Source of the DNA: Gossypium raimondii
Lineage: Eukaryota > Streptophyta > Magnoliopsida > Malvales > Malvaceae
DNA: 64,000 bases
Direction of reading: 5' to 3'
Assembly: GCF_025698545.1 (NCBI RefSeq)
Contig: NC_068574.1
Location: 42,556,014 to 42,620,013 of the forward strand
Below are positions 10,851-21,841 of the stretch, one piece after another. The translations under genes were made by a program, and so were the position numbers. The notes beneath the pieces are model-generated. The model had not been told where the DNA came from and did no database searches. It saw only the letters and a list, made by a program, of their open reading frames with translations. Each line of letters opens with the position of its first letter. Position 1 is the first letter of the stretch.

Positions 10851-11470
10851 GGTGCATTTCCGATGCTTCTCCATGTACCACTACCAATGGTGTATATTTC
10901 AGCCATTGGGTAATTCAATTTTACTGTAGGATAATAGCTTTGCAAAAGTTTGCATTGATTAGTGACAGTTGAATAACCAAGCCCCCAAAAAGGACTCCTA
11001 TGCCTACCCTTACAAGGTGGTTGAATTGTGATAAATTCACCCAAAATTGGGTTACACACATAGAACACATAGAAAGGGTCACCTTTTTTTGGTCCAAGTA
11101 AACAAAGCAAACCATTGCATGCACTGATATCAGAAATATCCCAAGTGGGTACATTAGATTTAGGTGCAAAGTTGAGTTTGGAGACCTGGAAACTTGCACC
11201 ACCAGCATAAACGTGGGATAATTGGAGCCTCTTTCGACATTTTTGGAGTGGCTTAGTGTTGGTTAAAATGCAGAGGGGTGATATTGAAAGGTGGAGGCTA
11301 GCAAATTCAGGATCAGAAATGAAAGAGATGAATCTCTTGCAAATGCACCTGCAATGGAGAAGGTCACGGATGGGAAACCTTGAGAGAATGTCTAAGATTA
11401 GAGGGTGTGGGAGTTGAAACAATATGCAACTGTTTGCTGTTGGTTCATGTCAGTTGCTTGATGGTTCCAT
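10851..11470 (-). pseudogene. F-box/FBA copy A, 5' part
   Basis: N-terminal half of gene A. The ATG that aligns with the start of copy D is at 11470, but in A it meets a TGA (11450-11452) after six codons, where D has AGA. The open frame resumes with the F-box motif (LPHPLILDILSRFPIRDLL, CRCICKRF) at about 11420-11330. Next come the linker and start of the FBA domain (WDISDISACNGLLCL, NPILGEFITIQPP, IGSGTWRSIGNAP), cut at 10851 by Copia-1. Only this copy keeps an open, undamaged F-box motif. Doubly disabled: early stop plus insertion. Confidence 0.88.
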
Positions 11471-12037
11471 TGCTCCTTTCTTTCGGCCCCTCATTTTCTT
11501 TCCACTTGAAATGGGTTTGAACTCTATAAGCTTAGGACACTATCAAGTAAGAAGCTTGAAATGGTTTAAATCGTAAATGTTTCTTTTTTTATTTCGTTGT
11601 GGAACCCTAAAACAGAAGATTTTTCTACTGTGTTTATTCATTTATGTACCATATAACATATAACTTAGGGTTTAATCGAGACGAGTAGAGCTAAGCTCGG
11701 ATACTATTAAGTTTGAATTTATTATTCAATTCGAGTTTATTGAATATTTATTTTTAAACTCAAGCTCGATTAAATTCGTTTATCAATTTTAATATTTGAG
11801 CTCTACTCAATAATTATGCTTAGAGTTAATAATATATACTAAAGGCAATAATGTAATTTAATAATATAATAATACAAAAAATTTTGGTAAGACTCACAAA
11901 TTGTTCGAGTCAAGTATTACAAAGAACGAATTCGGCTCAATTGATAGCTCAACTTGACAATTATCGAATAAAGTTCAATTTTTTTAAATCAGACTCGATT
12001 AGCTTACGAGCATCAATAGTTCACTTACCCCTAATAT
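11471..12037. promoter_or_regulatory. 5' flank of F-box A plus AT-rich repeat
   Basis: The part at 11471-11590 aligns, inverted, with 34897-35014 upstream of copy D (ccatttcaagcttcttacttgatag, then a gaaagaaaggagcaatgg stretch), so it is probably the old promoter/5' UTR. From 11640 to 12030 there is AT-rich repeat DNA with agctcg/cgagct words in both orientations, probably a MITE. No gene. Confidence 0.6.
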
Positions 12038-12664
12038 TGTTAGTACAAAACTCCGGTAAGGAAAATCTCGAACACACGATCAGAACTCGAAAAGAAAAGA
12101 AGAAATAGGACAAGGCTCCAAGGCGTGTATCAAGGCATTATCTATAAGGTTATATTCGCCCCCACTTATCTTCAGTGTGCAAATGAGTTCCAAGCAAATT
12201 AACCTCGAGGATACAATGAAGCCAATGACTATTTGCTTTTGTAATCGACGAGAATAGTCCACTATGCATCGAGTAATGTATAACAAAAACTCAATTTCTA
12301 CAAAGGGTTTCTCAAGTAATACTTTATAGAATAATCTAATAATATTAGAAAATGAAGGAAGAGAAGAAATAATATTAGAATTTGTTGATAGATTTCCAAA
12401 TGAAAACTCATTCCTATTTATAGGAATTTTCTTGTCTCTTCATAGAGACATCTTTCAATAGGTGTCTTTATGAATAAATAAATAATAATAATTATTTATT
12501 TAATTTTGTAACTATTCAAATAATATTTTTGAATAATTATAATTCTTTTAAAAAATCAAATGATATAACTTTTGACCAATGACCAAAAGATTTATCTTTT
12601 AATTAATTACACCCATTCATTTATAGTTATTGGGATACTATAAATATTTGAAAATGTTCCAACA
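12038..12664 (-). mobile_element. Solo LTR of the Copia-5 family
   Basis: 627 bp on the minus strand, bounded TGTTAG...CCAACA and flanked by perfect 5-bp duplications (aatat at 12033-12037 and 12665-12669). Its sequence matches the LTRs of Copia-5 along the full length (ggcttcattgtatcctcgag, attcctataaataggaa, tataaatatttgaaaatgttcc). No internal retroelement sequence remains, so it is the product of LTR-LTR recombination. Confidence 0.92.
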
Positions 12665-12669
12665 AATAT

Positions 12670-13040
12670 AACTATCCTATTATGTTTATGTGAATGGTGA
12701 ATGCCCTACAGGAAATGGTAAGTTCTATGTGTATTTAACCCTTTTGGGTATTGATTTTAAAGCTTTTTCTTCTAAATTCAATCTTTCTTGTGTCAAATTT
12801 CGATTAGTTTCCTATTCATAGATTACTGATTAAATAACCCTTTTGGGTATTATATAATCATGTCCTACAAAAAGTTATGGAGGAGTAGAATCATCCACTC
12901 AAGCTTTCAATATTAGGAGAGGTATTGCAAGTCTAGTGAAATTAAGGAAAATGCCTGCCTGTGGTATGTCATGGTTTTGATATAAAGATTCTTTCCTGAT
13001 TTTATGGCTTCCCTGGAACAATATTAATCAAACCTCTATC
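12670..13040. other. Spacer between solo LTR and F-box B flank
   Basis: Contains two copies of aacccttttgggtatt (about 12737 and 12836), but nothing I can assign to a gene or transposon family. Confidence 0.4.
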
Positions 13041-13440
13041 TATCATTAAAATGGCATGAAAGAAATTATCATCAGATCAGCAGTTTTAATTTTACACCAA
13101 AAGCAGTGATTCAAGTTTGCAGATGATGAAAGAAAATTCCCAAAATCAAACTCTAATCAGAGTAAAGATTCGTTGCTATGTTGATTTTTTTCGTGTATGG
13201 TACAAACTTCATGCTATATTCATGAATTACTATAGCATTAGGACCAAGGAACTAAATAGTAAATAAAACCTCAGAAGAAAAGATTCATTACCAGTTTGCA
13301 ATCATTTTGTACAAAGCAAATGCATGAGTATTCTGTACCGGAAAAAAATGAAAGATAAAATGGTTTGTTACTTGAGGTCTAAGCTATCACTTCATTGGCT
13401 GCAATTTCTAAATTGTTGAAGGATGTGCTAGTTTCAGGAT
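13041..13440 (-). other. 3' flank of F-box copy B
   Basis: Non-coding. It aligns, inverted, with 46832-47250 downstream of F-box D (for example ctatcacttcattggctgcaa and gcatgagtattctgtacc). B and D are closer to each other here than to A or C. Confidence 0.65.
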
Positions 13441-14030
13441 TATATTATAGTACCTGGAAATTAACTCTCCTTTTGCAACATTATAGAGAGAAACAAAGCA
13501 CGGGTATAAGCGATTGTATTGAAACATGAGCGCGTCTGGATTAATTTAGTTCGTCGAAGATGTTTCCTCTTCTGGTTGCAACAAACAAATACCCCATTAT
13601 TGTACAACATCGATATATCTCCATTGCTCAAAACAACCATTGGTTGATAGGAATAGTAGCTGTTTCTCTTCGAGTGCTCTAAATATTCAATAACAAACTG
13701 TTTGGTCCAAGACTCCTTTGCACCATACTCTTTCATATCCCAAATGACAAATTTCAGTGAAATCGTGAAGTGAATTATAAACAGGCAACCTCCTAACACT
13801 CCAGTCTTTGTGCATTCTGAAGAATACTTATCCAATTCTTGAAAGTGATGAGGCGGTGGAACTATCCCAAATTGCATTCAAAAAAGCATTGAAAGGTAAA
13901 GAAACAAAGTTAGTTGGTGCATTTCCTATGCTTCTCCATGTCCACTCCCAATGGTGTATATTTCAGTCATTAGATATTTCAATCCAAATGTAGTATAATA
14001 TCTTTCCAAAAGTTTGTATTGATTAGAGAC
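13441..14030 (-). pseudogene. F-box/FBA copy B, 3' part
   Basis: C-terminal FBA-domain portion: QFGIVPPPHHFQELDK, GGCLFI, MKEYGAKESWTKQFVIEY, YQPMVVLSNGDISML. Compared with copy C, about 87 bp is missing near 13877, removing the segment between FNAFLNGA and DTEQFG. Another shift occurs at the start of the aligned block. Copia-2 begins at 14031 inside the codons for the YSTVTNQY segment. Not functional. Confidence 0.85.
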
Positions 14031-14497
14031 TGTTGAAGTTGGCTTCCATGCAGATCATGAAGCAGACCAAGCTGCCCGAGCCATGCAAGTTGCTGCTGAA
14101 GCTCATGCTGATGTTTTGTTACTTTCAAGTGGATGTTTTGTTACTTAGTTAGGTATTAGTATGCTTGATGTAATTAGGTGCTGATAGATTGATAAATCAG
14201 CTTTACCAAGTGTACAAGTTATGTTTATCAAGTTTTTAGGCTACTTAGTGGAGTTAGGTATGTGTTTAGGTAACATTTTCTTCTTTTGACCAGCTGAATG
14301 CTTGGTATATGTAATGCCATTGTGCCTTTATTCAATTGTAATGAAAATATTTCACAAAAATTCTTCTTCATTTGGTTTTACTTAAGCATTTTTTGTTCAC
14401 AAAACTCTAGCCGATTTTCTTGTTTAATCAACAAGATATAGATGCTTCTTGCTTAAGTTTCTGTCAAATTTCTCATTTTGTTTTCTTAGTTCCAATA
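14031..14497 (+). repeat. Copia-2 5' LTR
   Basis: 467 bp, TGTTGAAG...CCAATA; the primer site attggtatcaaaagc follows at 14498. Confidence 0.93.
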
Positions 14498-14580
14498 ATT
14501 GGTATCAAAAGCTGATTTCTTAGTGGACCTTTCTCTTTTCAATCCTTAAAACCAATATTCTCATCTGGTTTCTCTCTAGC

Positions 14581-15460
14581 TCCACCACCAGTGTTCAATG
14601 GTGAAGGCTACCACATCTGGGTAGTGAAAATAAAGACCTACCTATAGGCATTTGACTTGTAGGAGGTTGTAAATGTTGATGTCGAACCACCACCCTTGAG
14701 AGCCAACCCCACGGTGGCTTAAATCAGACAACACTCTGATGGCAGAGCCAAGAGATACAAGGCAATGTCCGGCATTCAAAACAGTGTGTCAGACTTGATT
14801 TTCACAAGGATTATGGCCTGTGTGTCTCCAAAACAGGCTTGGGAAAGGCTTAAGGAGGAGTTTCAAGGAACTGAAAGAACAAGGCAGCAACAACTCTTTA
14901 ATTTGAGAAGGGATTTTGAAATTTTGAAGATGAAGGAAGCAGAAACAGTTAAACAATAGTCAGACAGGATCATGTATGTTACGAACAACATTAAATTGCT
15001 TAAGGACCAATTCAGTGAAGCAAGAATAGTGGAAAAGGTTATTTAAACCTTACTTGAAATATATGAAGTCAAAATCTCCTTCCTAGAAGACTCAAGAGAA
15101 CTATCAAGCATCTCTTTGACTGATCTAATCAATGCTCTTTATGCTCAGGAACAAGGAAGAGCTAGCAGACAGGAAGAGCATCAAGAAAGTGCCTTCCAAG
15201 CCAAGAGCAGACCAACCTTTAGCTCCTCTGGCTACAAAGGGAAGAAGACTTGGTTAGATAAGCCTAGAAGAGATGGAGCAAGAAGAAGATATCCACCTTT
15301 CTCACATTGTAAAAGGCTTAGCCATTTAGAGGCAAATTGCTGTTTCAGACCTGATGTACAGTGCAAAATCTACAAACAAATGAGTCATGTTAAGAAAGTT
15401 TACAAAACTAAAGGTAAGCAGAAACAAAATCAGCCTCAATAGCCTAGAGCTGAAGCTTAA
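14581..15460 (+). pseudogene. Copia-2 gag (broken)
   Basis: UBN2-type gag: FNGEGYHIWVVK near 14600, MSGIQNSVSDLIFTRIMAC at 14765, EEFQGTERTRQQQLFNLRRDFE near 14850, LTDLINALYAQEQ near 15115. Two degenerate zinc-knuckle-like segments lie near 15300 and 15360. In-frame stops lie at 14645, 14660, 14720, 14957, 15440 and 15458; five of these six sit where Copia-6 has Gln or Trp codons. Confidence 0.85.
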
Positions 15461-15529
15461 GTGGCAGAAGAAGGCTGTGATCAAGAAGAACAAGTTCTTT
15501 TTGTTTCTTGTTTAGCCACCAGAAGAAAA

Positions 15530-16830
15530 ACTACAAAATAGTGGCTGATTGATAGTGGTTGCACAAACCACATGACACCTAATGAGACCATTTTCAAAAG
15601 CATTGATAGATCCTTCAACATAAGAGTAAAAGTGGGCAATGGACATTACATTAAAGCAGAAGGCAAGGGAAATGTGTTGATTGACACTCCTACAGGTACC
15701 AAACTTGTTTCTAATGTCTTGTTAGTACCTGAAATTGATAGAAATCTGCTTAGTATAGCTGAGCTGCTTGAAAATGGTTACTCTGTGGTTTTTAAGGATA
15801 AAGAGTGCCTAATTAGTGATCCAAGTGGATCCAAGCTCATGTTAGTAAGCATGACTTACAGAATCTTTGTTGTCGATAAAAACTTAGTTTGTGCCTACAC
15901 AACAACTTTAGATGAATCTAAGCTGTGGCATAAAAGGTTGGGCCATGTTAACTACAAGTCTCTAGATCAGTTGACCAAAAGAGACTTGGTTGAAAACTTC
16001 ACAAAATCAGTAAAAAAAGAAAGATGTTTGTGAAGTGTGTCAGCTAGGAAAGCAAGCTAAACTGCCATTTCCTTTTAACAAGGCCTAGAGAGCCTCTGAG
16101 AAGTTGCAATTAGTCCACACTGATGTGTGTGGCCCCATGAGAACTGAATCTTTAAATGGAAGTAAGTAATTTATCCTCTTCATTGATGATTACTCAAGAT
16201 TTTGTTAGGGCTACTTTCTCAACCACAAATCAGAAATAGCATTAGTGTTTTGGAAGTTCAAGGCTGAAGCAAAAAATCAGTCAGGATGCAAGCTTAAAAC
16301 ACTAAGGTCTGACAATGGAACATAATACACCTCGGCAGTGTTTCAAACTTTTTGTGAAGAATCAGGCATAAAACACCAGCTCACCAACACCTATACACCT
16401 CAGTAGAATGGTGTCAGCGAGAAGAATAATAGAAGCTTGATGGATATGGCTAGATGTTTGATGTTTTAAAGAAATTTGCCTATGACTGTTTGGGCTGAGG
16501 TAGTCAATACTGCAATATATCTTCAAAACAGGCTGCTAACTGAAGCATTGTTTGAAAAAAAACCATTTGAAGCTTGGTTTAGGTTCAAGCCATCAGTTAC
16601 TCATTAAAGATCTTTTGCTACATTTGTTATGCTCATATTCCTACAGTCAAAAGGGATAAGTTAGCCAAGAAGGCTCATCTTGGATTTTGGTGGGATACAA
16701 CAATGTCAAGAAAGGCTATAGGATTTTGGATCCTACAACCAAAAGGGTCTTTGTGAGTAGAGATGTTGTATTTGATGAGAAGTCAAGCTGGAATTGGGAT
16801 AAAAATGAACCATAATGCATTGCTGTAAAC
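15530..16830 (+). pseudogene. Copia-2 protease and integrase (broken)
   Basis: Protease motif WLIDSGCTNHMTPNE at about 15541-15585 with the catalytic D-S-G intact. GAG-pre-integrase with LWHKRLGHVNY near 15920-15950. Integrase core from VHTDVCGPM (16117) through RSDNGT near 16310 and the Glu region near 16400-16430. Stops at 16086, 16206, 16325, 16404 and 16467, plus frameshifts at about 16020, 16600 and 16690. The open stretch 15572-16033 is the longest. Confidence 0.88.
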
Positions 16831-17019
16831 TTGGTGACATATTAGATTGAAGGAGACAAAAATGATCCTGAAATAGACATTGATCATGAGCCAGTTAGGG
16901 GAACCAGACTTTTGAGTGAAATATATGAGAGGGATGATGTGGCGCTATTGAACCAACCTATTTTGAAGAAGCTCAAACTCAACAAGGATGGAAGCAAGCC
17001 ATGATGGATAAGATGACCA

Positions 17020-18496
17020 TGATCCACAAAAATCAGACCTGTGAGTTAGTTGCTAGACCAACTCACAAGAAAGTTATAGGAGTAAAATGAGTGTTTCGAG
17101 CCAAACATAATGCTGATGGAAGCTTGAACAAACTAAAAACAAGGTTGGTTGTGAAGGGATTTAGTCAGAAGTATGAAATTGACTACCTTGGAACATTTGC
17201 ACCTGTGGCAAGGCTTGATACAATTAGACTACTAGTTGCATCGGCTGCACAAAGGTAGTAGAAGATACATCAACTTGATGTAAAATCTACCTTCCTCAAT
17301 GGTTTTCTTGATGAGGAGATTTATGTTGAACAGCTTGAAGGTTTCAAAGTTTCAGGTAAAGAAGATAGTCTGTACAAGCTGAGAAAAGCATTCTATGGCT
17401 TAAAATAGGCATCAAGGGCCTGGTATGATAGAATAGACACCTATCTAGCAAGCTTGGGTTTCAAGAGAAGTATCAGTGAGCCAACTTTGCATGTGAAAAA
17501 GGAAGGTGATGAAACGCAACTCATAGTCTCTTTGTATGTGGATGACCTGCTAGTGATAGGAGGAAACAAGGCTATGCTAACTGACTTCAAAGGCAAGATG
17601 GAAAATAAGTTTGAAATGTCAGATTTGGGTGAAATGTCCTACTTCCTTGGCATGGAAGTGTCTTAGACTCAGCAAGGAATTTTCTTGAGTCAAAAGGCAT
17701 TTGCCTTGAAAATTTGAACAAGTTTTCTATGGAAAATTGCAAGGCAACTAGCACTTCAGTTGCTGTTGGAGAAAAACTATCAAGCTAAGGTGATTTCGAG
17801 AAAGTATGTGAGACAACCTATAGAAGCTTGGTGGGATGTTTACTCTACTTAATAGCTACAAGGCCAGATATAATGTATGATGTTAGTCTCTTATCCAGGT
17901 TCATGCATTGCTACAACATTAACCATTTTCAAGCTGCAAAGAGAGTACTAAGGTACATCAAAGGGACTTTGTGCTTTGGAGTCTTGTTCACCAAAGCTGA
18001 ACACATGAAGCTTCTTGGTTGTGCAGAAAATGACTGGGTAGGACCGATAGATGACATGAAAAGCACCTCAGGGTATCTGTTTACCTTTGGTTCAACCATT
18101 TTTTATTGGAGCTCAAAGAAGAAAACTGATGTTGCTCAATCAATAGCTGAGGCAGAGTATGTAACAACTGCAGGAGCTGTTAACCAAGCAATTTGGTTAA
18201 GGAATATCATGGCTGACTTGAACTTACACCGAAGAGAAGAAACAGAGATTAGATGTGACAATCAATCTACTATTGCAATTACAAAAAATCCAGTGTTTCA
18301 TGGGAAACCAAAACATTTTAAGATCAAGTTTCACTTTGTTAGGAAAATGGAACAATCTCAAGAAACTAAATTGATTCATTGTAATTCTAAAGATCAACTG
18401 GCAAACATCTTGACAAAGCCTCTTTGTGTGTCAAGATTCAAATATTTGAGAGCCAAATTAGGAGTTTGCAGCATGCAAGCCAAGGAGGAGTGTTGA
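17020..18496 (+). pseudogene. Copia-2 reverse transcriptase and RNase H (broken)
   Basis: RT from about 17080, active-site YVDD at 17535-17546. The RNase H domain is still open from 17828 to 18496 (222 codons): YLIATRPDIMY at its start, the first Asp region CAENDWVG, then AEAEYVTT with the catalytic Glu, then RCDNQSTIAI. The end (CSMQAKEEC) runs into the polypurine tract at 18482-18490. In-frame stops at about 17257, 17406, 17664 and 17786 disable RT. Confidence 0.9.
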
Positions 18497-18968
18497 AGTT
18501 GGCTTCCATACAGATCATGAAGCAGACCAAGCTGCTCGAGCCATGCAAGTTGCTGCTGAAGCTCATGCTGATGTTTTGTTACTTTCAAGTGGATGTTTTA
18601 TTACTTAGTTAGGTATGAACTAAGTTGTTAGAATGCTTGATGTAATTAGGTGCTGATAGATTGATAAACTAGCTTTACCAAGTGTACAAGTTATGTTTAT
18701 CAAGTTTCTAGGCTACTTGGTGGAGTTAGGTATGTGTTTAGGTAACATTTTCTTCTTTTGACCAGCTGAATGCTTGGTATATGTAATGGCATTGTGCCAT
18801 TATTCATTGTAATGAAAATATTTCACAAAAATTATTCTTCATTTGGTTTTACTTAAGCATTTTTTGTTCACAAAACTCTAGACGATTTTCTTGTTTGATC
18901 AGCAAGATATCGATGCTTCTTACTTAAGTTTCTATCAAATTTCTCATTCTGTTTTCTTAGTTCCAATA
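18491..18968 (+). repeat. Copia-2 3' LTR
   Basis: 478 bp; contains a 12-bp segment absent from the 5' LTR (around 18617). Confidence 0.93.
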
Positions 18969-19220
18969 GTGACATCTGAATAACCAAGCCTTCAAAAATG
19001 ACCTCTCAACCTATCCTTATAAGGTGGTTGAATTGTGATAAATTCACCCAAAATTAGGATACACACATAGAAAGGGTCATGATTTTTGGATCCAACTAAA
19101 TAAAGCAAACCATTGCATGCACTCATATTAGAAATATCCCAAGTGGGTACACTAGATTTGGGTGTAAATTTGAGTTTGGAGACCTGGAAACTTGAACCAT
19201 TGACATTTATGTGGGATAAG
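18969..19220 (-). pseudogene. F-box/FBA copy B, middle part
   Basis: FBA-domain remnant between Copia-2 and Copia-3: on the minus strand it reads FQVSKLKFTPKS, WDIS, CNGLLYLVGSK, then GEFITIQPP, each with substitutions relative to copy C. The upstream portion that would encode the F-box motif is absent: Copia-3 starts at 19221 and on its far side the flank is unrelated. Copy B therefore lacks its N-terminus. Confidence 0.82.
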
Positions 19221-20668
19221 TGTTGGGGATATCAGCCAAAGCAAGAAAGAAAAATGAAGCAAAGAGAAACAAATGCAAAAAAAATGATCAAAAAAATTGA
19301 ATTGCATTACTGATTTCAGTAAGTCAAATATAAGTTTCTTAAGCAGTTTCCTAATGTATAACTACTCCCACTAATTACATTGAGAAAATACATAACTTAT
19401 CTTGTACACAAAGTAAAGCTGACTTATCAGCCAAAACATCACTTAAACATCACTCAAATCAGCAAACTACTCTTAGTGTTTCAAATAAACACATTACAAA
19501 ATGAACTAAGCTAGTTACATATTAAACAAACATAGTTGTTGCATTGGTTGAGCTTCAAAACTTCTCTGTTGTTGCATTGCAGGCCAAAGTTCCACACTCC
19601 TCCTTGGACTGTATGCAACAAACACTAATATTTCTTCTTAAATTGTCAAACTTTGAAGTACTAAGAGGCTTAGTCAAGATATCAGCAAACTGCTTTTTAG
19701 AGTTGCAATGGATCAAATTAACTTCCTTTGATTGTTCAGCCTCTCTAACAAAATGATATTTAATCTTAAAGTGCTTTGTTTTGCCATGAAACTCAAGGTT
19801 TTTTGCTATTGCAATAGCTAACTGATTGTCAACTTTGATTTCAGTAGCTTCTTCTTGGTTCTCATTTAAATCACATAAGAGCTTTCTTAGCCAAATGGCT
19901 TGATTGATAACAGTAGCTGCTGTAATGTACTCTGCTTCTACTGTTGATTGAGCCACAGTGTGTTGTTTCTTTGAACTCCAACAGAAGACCCCTGAGCCTA
20001 GAGTGAAAAAGTTGCCTGATGTGCTCTTCATATCATCAATGGACCCTACCTAGTGACTATCAGAGTAGCCTATCAACTTGAGTTCTTCAGCCTTCAAAAA
20101 TTTTACCCCCATAGCCCAAAGTTCCTTTTACATATCTAATGACTTTTTTGGCTGCCTTAAAGTGAACAACATTGTAACAATGCATGAACCTAGACAGAAG
20201 GCTAACAACAAACATGATATCAGGCCTTGTAGCTGTAAAATAGAGTAGACAACCTACAAGGCTTCTATACCCTTTTTCATTAACCTTTTCATAGTTGCCA
20301 TTGTTTGTTAGCTTTTCACCTTGAGCCACTGGTGTGCTAACAATTTTTCAATTTGTCATTCAAAATTTGTTTAAAATCTTCAAGAAAAGGCTTGCTAACT
20401 TATGAAGATAGCATGATCAGAGTATTTTACTTCTATGCCAAGGAAGTAAGTCATCTCCCTTAAGTTAGTCATTTCGAGCACATCCTGCATCTGCCTTTTG
20501 AACTCTTCAATCAGCTTCCTTTTGCTACCAGTTACCAACAGATCATCTACATATAGTGACACAATTAGTAAAGTTTCATTCTCTGATTTCTTCACATAGA
20601 TAGTAGGCTCACTGATACTCTTCTCAAACTCAAGACTAGACATATATGTATCGATTCTGTCATACCAG
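19221..20668 (-). mobile_element. Copia-3: truncated Ty1/copia element in F-box B
   Basis: Minus-strand element with only its 3' LTR (19221-19596, 376 bp, TG...CA), polypurine tract (19597-19605) and the end of pol. It breaks off within RT at about 20668 (WYDRID), where unrelated DUF3444-type sequence starts. The other end, its 5' LTR and the matching target duplication are missing. Same lineage as Copia-1, -2 and -6. Confidence 0.88.
19604..20668 (-). pseudogene. Copia-3 partial RT and RNase H
   Basis: Three open blocks on the minus strand. RT with YVDDLLVTG (YVDD at 20542-20553) and MTYFLGIEVK comes first. The connection region follows (RSLVGCLLYFTATRPDIMFVVSLLSRF). RNase H (about 20031-19604) then shows KSTSGNFFTLGS, VEAEYITA with the catalytic Glu, and HFKIKYHFVREAEQ. 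Stops and shifts separate the blocks near 20050 and 20340-20395. Confidence 0.88.
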
Positions 20669-21175
20669 ATGTAGAAATGCAGTTGAAAAGAGTAAAAGTT
20701 ACAGAAGAGACAATGACACTTACGAAAATGCAGTTGAAAATGAAGTGAAAGGCTAATCAAGGAAAGGAAAAGTTGAATAAAAAAGAAAAGGTGAATGATG
20801 CGGGTAAAAAGGAAAAGGAAAGTGAGAGAGATGAACATAAATAAAGCAGCCTCACAAAGAATGAGAAAGGATTTTGAGATTGAGAATCAGGGACATTCAT
20901 AGGCAAGTGTAAATTTGAGTATTATGACACATTCAACTAAGGAAAGAAATGTAGATTTCGAAGCTAAGAATCAAAAGAATGGGAAGAAGAATCAAAGTCC
21001 AAAGCTTACCAAGCAAGGGACTTCTAGGAAGAGAGTGGGTTCAGACATTGAGAAAAGTTATGGTTCCAAGAGTAAGGACGTGGAAATTGTGGCTGTGGAG
21101 GATTTAGATTTCTATGATTTTTATAAAGATAGATTTGAGAGGAATTTTAAGAAATGGAAAACTGGAAAATGAAGG
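20669..21175 (+). pseudogene. DnaJ/DUF3444-type gene fragment
   Basis: Lys/Glu-rich linker-like sequence (MQLKRVKVTEETMTL, then KKEKVNDAGKKEKE) in changing frames, then an open stretch at 20915-21172 ending VEDLDFYDFYKDRFERNFKK. That last block resembles the start of the plant DUF3444 domain (pattern DxxFYDFDKDR.E..F) found C-terminal to DnaJ domains in a plant J-protein family. The J-domain and the rest of DUF3444 are absent. I read it as a captured or deleted host gene fragment joined directly to the broken end of Copia-3. Confidence 0.55.
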
Positions 21176-21690
21176 AACATTGTTTAAAGATAGATCTGGG
21201 TAAGCTGATAAATAGGGAGATAAGGTGGTGGAACATCATTTAAAGGAAAATGAAGGACAAACTGGAAGATTTCCCTAATATTCAATGATATCCAATGCTT
21301 ATTGCAAGATTTTACATTGATCCAAATGGAATAAAGCATCCAATAACCAAAGAAAGCATAACATGGAGATACATACAATAGTTAGCAGCTATACATTGCT
21401 TGGTTTCTCGTTTTGTCTTTTTTCGATTATCGAATCGATTTTCTAACCCTAAACCAACATTGTTAATTGATTCTTAAATTGATTTCTAACCCACATCCCT
21501 GTTAATTTTTTTTCCAAATCGATTTTCTTTTCCTCCTTCCTTTAGTCACAATCAATTTATGTTTTTTTGCCCTAAACCAACCCAACTCTTCAGATTTTTT
21601 CCCTAAACCAATATCAAACCTTGGCCCTTCCATTGCTTCACCAACATGACAAGTTAATTGGCCGCATCAACTAGTTAACTTGCCACATCA
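21176..21690. other. Spacer, no gene recognised
   Basis: Probably more debris of the DUF3444 fragment up to about 21380, then a stretch (21420-21620) with repeated ccctaaaccaa and aatcgatttt words. No frame or repeat boundary could be fixed. Confidence 0.35.
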
Positions 21691-21841
21691 GTAGTCCTGT
21701 TAAGATAGTAATGAAAAATGTTAATGAGTGTCTGATTTGTCACTTTTTGATAACGTTAGTGACTGTTTTGTTATTTTTCTAAAGTTGAGTTACTGAAATG
21801 AAATCTGAGTGACTGTTTTGTTAGTTACCCTAAAGTTGAGT
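21691..21841. repeat. gagtgactgttttgtta tandem repeat
   Basis: Three diverged copies of a roughly 50-bp unit (gtgactgttttgtta...ctaaagttgagt) end to end. This is common as a non-coding dispersed repeat in such plant genomes; no coding content. Confidence 0.6.

Larger units (their letters stand above)
14031..18968 (+). mobile_element. Copia-2: full-length Ty1/copia element in F-box B
   Basis: A 4,938-bp element, same lineage as Copia-1 and Copia-6 (same primer site, polypurine tract and gag). LTRs are 467 bp (5') and 478 bp (3', the 5' copy lacking 12 bp). Both end in CAATA instead of the usual CA. The target duplication is gagac/gtgac (14026-14030 and 18969-18973), one mismatch; the uninterrupted copies A and C read gtgac. 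LTR identity is about 96% by eye. Coding regions carry many in-frame TAG/TAA codons. Confidence 0.94.

Noticed and set aside
10616..10972. 118-codon frame, also at 6190-6441
   Set aside because: Lies in the Copia-1 LTRs and runs into antisense F-box sequence.
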